From Thalassospira marina (GTDB taxonomy: Bacteria > Pseudomonadota > Alphaproteobacteria > Rhodospirillales > Thalassospiraceae): a stretch of DNA of 64,000 nucleotides. The stretch's first letter is position 1. Every line of letters begins with the position of its first letter. Under the pieces are notes generated by a model, which searched no databases, had not been told where the DNA came from, and was given only the letters and a program-made list of their open reading frames with translations. The DNA lies in contig NZ_CP024199.1 in NCBI RefSeq assembly GCF_002844375.1, positions 1,066,001-1,130,000 on the forward strand, written 5' to 3'. The position numbers and the translations under genes are program-made. Below are positions 60,163 to 64,000 of this stretch, in pieces.

Positions 60163-61326
60163 ATGTTGCGAAGCATGATTTATGCCGCCCTTGGGTTGGC
60201 GATGGGTTCATCTGTTGTATTTGCGGCTGAAAGCGGCACCTATCTGGATGGGGTGCTGTCAAAAGCGCTGGGCGAAAGTATTGGCGAATTTGACGAACGT
60301 GTTGCCGTGGAAAGGGCCACCCGCGATGCCCGCGCAGAAGAGGGCAAAAAGATTGCAAAGCTGCGCAATGATGAATTCTATGCCAGTTGGCGGAATTATG
60401 AAGCCGCCAAGCGCGATGAATATGCGCGCGAACGTGAGGAAGAGCGCCTTAAGCAGTTGCGCAAGGAAGCCGAGCGTGAAGAACGTATTGCCGCCGCCGA
60501 GGCCCAGCGTGCGCGCGACCGCGAAGCCAGCCGTGCCGCAACCAATGCCACCATTATGGAGGCGATTAACCGTGCGGCCAATAATATTGCCAGTGCCCAA
60601 ATCCAGGGGCAGACGGCCGTAAACAATGCCTATGCCCAGGCCAATGCCATCAATGCTGCCCGCCGGGCCGAAGCCGACGCCAAAGTTGCCGCCGCGCGCC
60701 AGCAGCAGGAGGCACTTGCTGCCAATCAGCGCGTTTCCAGCCAGAACCGTGTTACCGATGCCGCGCGCGAGGCGGAACAGCGCATTGCTGCCCTTGCCAA
60801 ACAATCCGTGCCGTCGGCAGGGGCTTCTTCGTCATCATCTTCTACTGTTGCTTCATCCTCTTCCGGGGTGGCATCGACGCAAAATAACACTGGCAAGGCA
60901 AAATCATCGACCAGTGTGGTGGCATCATCTGGTACGTCCGGCACGCAAAAGAAGGTGGCTGCGGCGGAGCTGATAATGCGCAAGGAATCTGTCGCGCATT
61001 GTTACACCAATATGGATATGGTTCCGGGCTTTGGCGAAGTCGAATGGCGGTGTGACGGGCCGGTTCAGAAAACCGTGGTCAAGGAAACGCTGGCTGTTGC
61101 CCTGCAACGTGTGGGCTGTGACAAGGCCGATGTGGATCATCGGCGCTATGGCTGGCGCAAGGGCTATGTCTTTTACTGTGAAAACGGCATTCTGTCCTAT
61201 GACCGCGATGTGGCCAGCATCCTGTCCATGCCCGGTAAAATCCTGGCGCAGCGCCATACCTATCAATGCCGGGACAAGGCCAACTATTGCGACACGCGCG
61301 CAACCGGCCAGGTAAATGGGGGCTGA
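60163..61326 (+). CDS. Exported coiled-coil protein of unknown function
   Basis: The 387-residue protein has a signal peptide (MIYAALGLAMGSSVVFA) and a long charged coiled coil from about 45 to 130 rich in Arg, Glu and Ala. An Ala-rich helix follows to about 215, then a Ser-rich linker (about 223-265). The last 120 residues form a compact, cysteine-containing domain with ESVAHCYTNMDMVPGFGEVE, RVGCDKADVD and YQCRDKANYCDTR; six or so cysteines could form disulphides. No family is recognised. It shares a transcript with the next gene. Confidence 0.65.
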   Translation: MLRSMIYAALGLAMGSSVVFAAESGTYLDGVLSKALGESIGEFDERVAVERATRDARAEEGKKIAKLRNDEFYASWRNYEAAKRDEYAREREEERLKQLRKEAEREERIAAAEAQRARDREASRAATNATIMEAINRAANNIASAQIQGQTAVNNAYAQANAINAARRAEADAKVAAARQQQEALAANQRVSSQNRVTDAAREAEQRIAALAKQSVPSAGASSSSSSTVASSSSGVASTQNNTGKAKSSTSVVASSGTSGTQKKVAAAELIMRKESVAHCYTNMDMVPGFGEVEWRCDGPVQKTVVKETLAVALQRVGCDKADVDHRRYGWRKGYVFYCENGILSYDRDVASILSMPGKILAQRHTYQCRDKANYCDTRATGQVNGG

Positions 61327-61327
61327 C

Positions 61328-63361
61328 ATGCAGGGATGTGAAATGTTCCCTGTCATGGGCCGAAACACCAAACGGTCGCTGGGCTTGCGTTCCATTTTGC
61401 GTGGTCTGGTTTTGCGGGCAGCGGTTTTGTTGCTGTTATTGATGCCGCTTTCACAGCCGGTTTTGGCCGCAGCACCCGATGCCAGATTTATCGAACTAAG
61501 CGAACAACTGGGTGATGCCATTCGCAAAGGCCAGGATGTGCAGGTGGTGGCACTGGCCGGGCAGCTTCGTGCCGGGAAACTGGCCGTTGGCCGGGAGATC
61601 GACTTTGCCGAGGGTGCCGCCCAATTGCGCCTGCACAACAATGATGCCGCGGAAAAGCTTTTGAAGCGTTACGTGGCTGGCAAGGGCAAATTTGGCAAAA
61701 AGGCCAAGGATATGCTGGCCGAAATTGCCGCGCGCAAAACGCTGCTTGGGAAAACCTGGCGGAGAAAGACATCTTTATTGCCCGGTGACACGGCCTTTGC
61801 CGATGGTTCCTATATCTGGGCGGGAACGCTGGGTGATATGGCGGGCAACAATCTGGGGCTGGAATTTGTCAATGCCCGCGGGCAGGGCGAATGGCGCACC
61901 ATTTCCGGCGGAACATCGGGTGAAGGTTACAGGGCATCTGCCATTATGGCAGATGGCGGGCTTGCCGTGGCTTCTACGGCCTATGGTCCGACGCTGGTGA
62001 AGCAGGCTTATCCGACTGCGGCGCGTGCGGCGGCCTATGACGCGCAGGGTAATTTGAAATGGTCCTTTACACGGCCCCTTAGTAGCGGTTCCTACGGTAT
62101 TAACATTTTTCGCGGGCCGGATGGCGGCGTGATTTTCCAGTATTCGGAATATCGCCAGGACCATGACGGGAATATTATTCTGGGTTTAAATGCGCGCGGC
62201 GAGGCGATCTGGAGCTACACCCTGCCAGACAAGGTTGCGTTGCTTGAAGGCCTAAGCGTTGCTGCACAGGATGATGCTGGCAATCTGTATCTGCATTATT
62301 TTGCCAAAAAGCCGAAGCTTGTGGTGTTGTCACCGCAGGGGAAGGTTTTGCGAAGCATGCTGATCCGCCATCGCCTGAACCCGCGCTATGACGATTACAT
62401 CATCAAACGTAGCGTTAATGATGACGTCACCGTTGGTACCGTCAGTTCCGATGGCCGGGTGATGTTTTTGTATGCCATTCATGACAAATCGGCCAACAGT
62501 ATTGGCGATACCGCCGTTTACGCCATCGATACGGCGACGGGCAATGTCCTGTGGGTCAATGAATATGGTAAGAATTCCCCGTTAACATTTCATTCGCCAA
62601 ACCTGCAATACGGGCAGGGAAGCCTTTATTTCGCAGCCCTTGAACCCCATGCCGATAATGCGAAGGCTGCAAGTTTCAGTGTGCGGCGCTATGACCCGCA
62701 AAACGGCACCATGACCGGGCGTTATGCCTATGCTGAACCCGGTGCAAATGCCGTTCGGATGGCGGGCATGACCGTTTTAAACGACGGGGTGCTGACCGGC
62801 CTTGGATATGGCAAGGAAAACGAGGCGTTTTTTATTCATAAACGCGATTTCGGCGCGGAACCCCCTGTTGCCCAAAGCCCGGATGCCCCCGGTCAGCCGG
62901 GCTTGGCCGGGGTGCCATCCGCCCCCGTGGCAAAGCTTCCCTCGCTTGAGGAAATCGCTGCCCTGAAACGTCAGGCAATGGCAAATATCAATGATGCCAG
63001 CACCAAGCTGAAAGCCTGCCGGGCCAAGGGGGCCGCACCGGCACGTATTGGCACGATCCGCGATATCAATAGTGACTGGGGTTATCTGGTTGTGACCCTT
63101 GATCCGCAAAAATCAACGGCGGGCAAGCTGGTGGCACTTACCAGTGACGGGCGGGAAATCCCGCTGAAGGCGGGCAAGCTTTCAGGGGGCACACTTTTGT
63201 CGGCAACGCCGATGAGCGGCAAGCTTGATGGTTTGGCATCGGGCATGGTGGTGGCGGCATCGGGCACAACGCCGCCGCCGGTTTGCAATGTCGAACAGGC
63301 CGCCGTGACCCGGGCACAAATGGCCTATGATGCCATTTCACAAGGATCAAAAAGCAACTAG
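61328..63361 (+). CDS. Exported beta-propeller protein with SH3-like C-terminal domain
   Basis: The 677-residue protein has an N-terminal hydrophobic signal (LVLRAAVLLLLLMPLSQPVL), a short helical region that may be TPR-like, then from about residue 155 to 520 a set of repeated beta-strands (for example GDTAFADGSYIWAGTLGDMA, AAYDAQGNLKWSFTRPL, LGLNARGEAIWSYTLPD) like PQQ/WD-type propellers. The C-terminus has a coiled coil (LEEIAALKRQAMANINDAST) and an SH3-like barrel (RIGTIRDINSDWGYLVVTL). ATG 61328 is just after the previous stop; other starts up to 61355 are possible. Function unknown. Confidence 0.65.
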   Translation: MQGCEMFPVMGRNTKRSLGLRSILRGLVLRAAVLLLLLMPLSQPVLAAAPDARFIELSEQLGDAIRKGQDVQVVALAGQLRAGKLAVGREIDFAEGAAQLRLHNNDAAEKLLKRYVAGKGKFGKKAKDMLAEIAARKTLLGKTWRRKTSLLPGDTAFADGSYIWAGTLGDMAGNNLGLEFVNARGQGEWRTISGGTSGEGYRASAIMADGGLAVASTAYGPTLVKQAYPTAARAAAYDAQGNLKWSFTRPLSSGSYGINIFRGPDGGVIFQYSEYRQDHDGNIILGLNARGEAIWSYTLPDKVALLEGLSVAAQDDAGNLYLHYFAKKPKLVVLSPQGKVLRSMLIRHRLNPRYDDYIIKRSVNDDVTVGTVSSDGRVMFLYAIHDKSANSIGDTAVYAIDTATGNVLWVNEYGKNSPLTFHSPNLQYGQGSLYFAALEPHADNAKAASFSVRRYDPQNGTMTGRYAYAEPGANAVRMAGMTVLNDGVLTGLGYGKENEAFFIHKRDFGAEPPVAQSPDAPGQPGLAGVPSAPVAKLPSLEEIAALKRQAMANINDASTKLKACRAKGAAPARIGTIRDINSDWGYLVVTLDPQKSTAGKLVALTSDGREIPLKAGKLSGGTLLSATPMSGKLDGLASGMVVAASGTTPPPVCNVEQAAVTRAQMAYDAISQGSKSN

Positions 63362-63440
63362 GGCTTGCGGGCATTTAATTGTTTGATTGAACGGATAAAC
63401 AGGCACAGCAGGGCGATTGCGCCCATCAAGGGGACATAAA

Positions 63441-63863
63441 ATGAAAAAATATCTCGCGGGTTTGGCTGCGCTGATCATGCTGGCAGGGTGCGAATATAAG
63501 GATGCGGTGGTTGATACTTCGGTTGTTGATCTGATGCCGCCGGACATCGCCCTGAAATACCTGAATGACAATTTCCAGCCCTGGACATCGGGCTATGATG
63601 ACTGCGTGCTGCGCGAAAGCGGCGTTATCATGGGCAGTAACAGCCATTCCTACAAGGATTTGCGCCTGATCATCGAACGCAGCACGATTGGCGATTATTA
63701 CGACCTGCGCCTGATCGAAAAAACGCTGATCATCCCGGATTTCTGTTCCTATTATAAAGGCAACGACGATACCGGCCTGCAGCCCGCCGAACAGCGCAAG
63801 ATAGACCGGATCGCAACGGCATTCGCATCCCTTGGTGTGCAGGTGCCTGCCGTCGGTAACTAG
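63441..63863 (+). CDS. Small lipoprotein of the exported cluster
   Basis: The 140-residue product has a lipobox (LIMLAGC) after a short signal and a mature part with two later cysteines (in YDDCVLRES and DFCSYYKG), which may pair. No family is recognised. AAGGGGAC precedes ATG 63441. Position suggests it works with the preceding coiled-coil and propeller proteins in the envelope. Confidence 0.7.
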   Translation: MKKYLAGLAALIMLAGCEYKDAVVDTSVVDLMPPDIALKYLNDNFQPWTSGYDDCVLRESGVIMGSNSHSYKDLRLIIERSTIGDYYDLRLIEKTLIIPDFCSYYKGNDDTGLQPAEQRKIDRIATAFASLGVQVPAVGN

Positions 63864-63895
63864 GCGCTCGGCGATACTTCACTTTAAAAAACGTC

Positions 63896-63928
63896 AAAAG
63901 GCCGGGGTCATCGCACCCGGCCTTTTTT
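63896..63928 (+). terminator. Terminator of the exported cluster
   Basis: GGCCGGG (63900-63906) pairs with CCCGGCC (63916-63922), extended by AAAA/TTTT, and is followed by TTTTTT. Confidence 0.9.
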
Positions 63929-64000
63929 GCGTTCGGCCATGATGTTTCTGGTGTGACGTTAATATAACACTTAATTTTGTGTTTATTAAAAAAATTTGAC

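Overview
The window looks like a contiguous stretch of a mesophilic, fairly GC-rich alphaproteobacterial chromosome. The best guess is a Thalassospira-like member of the Rhodospirillales. The clues are the class I lysyl-tRNA synthetase, many RND, ABC and GST genes with alphaproteobacterial character, and intrinsic terminators of similar style throughout. The genus is an inference from protein style, not a proven identification.

Layout. (a) 1-2.8 kb: the 3' end of lysS, a DUF4136 lipoprotein and a class IV branched-chain aminotransferase. (b) 2.9-10.2 kb: a LacI-family repressor and a four-gene operon (substrate-binding protein, fused double permease, ATPase, inositol-monophosphatase-family phosphatase). 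Three copies of the palindrome GCACACGTGTGC flank the repressor and sit before the operon. The layout suggests LacI-controlled uptake of a phosphorylated sugar or polyol followed by dephosphorylation. A perfect 16-copy GCTGAG microsatellite lies upstream of the repressor. (c) 10.36-10.45 kb: a one-spacer, CRISPR-like mini-array with type II-C style 36-nt repeats and no cas genes nearby. (d) 10.46-28.27 kb: a T7-like (podoviral) particle cassette. It holds an S24/LexA-like repressor, head-tail connector, scaffold, capsid, tail tubular A and B, internal protein, fibre, spike, small and large terminase, and a lysis set. No integrase, replication or phage RNA polymerase gene is present. An antisense YafK-type L,D-transpeptidase homologue that has lost its catalytic cysteine sits between scaffold and capsid.

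(e) 28.3-38.4 kb: housekeeping and accessory genes: ExoD, a divergent GST pair, a HigBA toxin-antitoxin pair, DUF952 and DUF1413 proteins, an old-yellow-enzyme oxidoreductase divergent from an HxlR regulator, pyrD with an Ala-rich tail, a HAD phosphatase, a D-amino-acid aminotransferase and an orphan solute-binding protein. (f) 38.5-44.7 kb: a GntR/FadR-regulated operon that joins a cystathionine-lyase-type PLP enzyme to a complete sugar-type ABC importer. (g) 45-52.1 kb: an exported protein of unknown function, then a TetR-regulated AcrAB-type RND efflux pair with a perfect 16-bp operator, followed by three successive hairpins.

(h) 52.4-64 kb: PoxB-type pyruvate oxidase, an FMN glutamate-synthase-like oxidoreductase, an AT-rich orphan membrane protein that looks foreign, the coupled nadK-argE pair, a TetR regulator, and a three-gene exported cluster of unknown function (coiled-coil protein, beta-propeller protein, lipoprotein) ending in a strong terminator.

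The most notable items are the integrase-less podoviral cassette (possible gene-transfer-agent-like or defective element), the CRISPR mini-array abutting it, and the cysteine-less transpeptidase homologue inside it.
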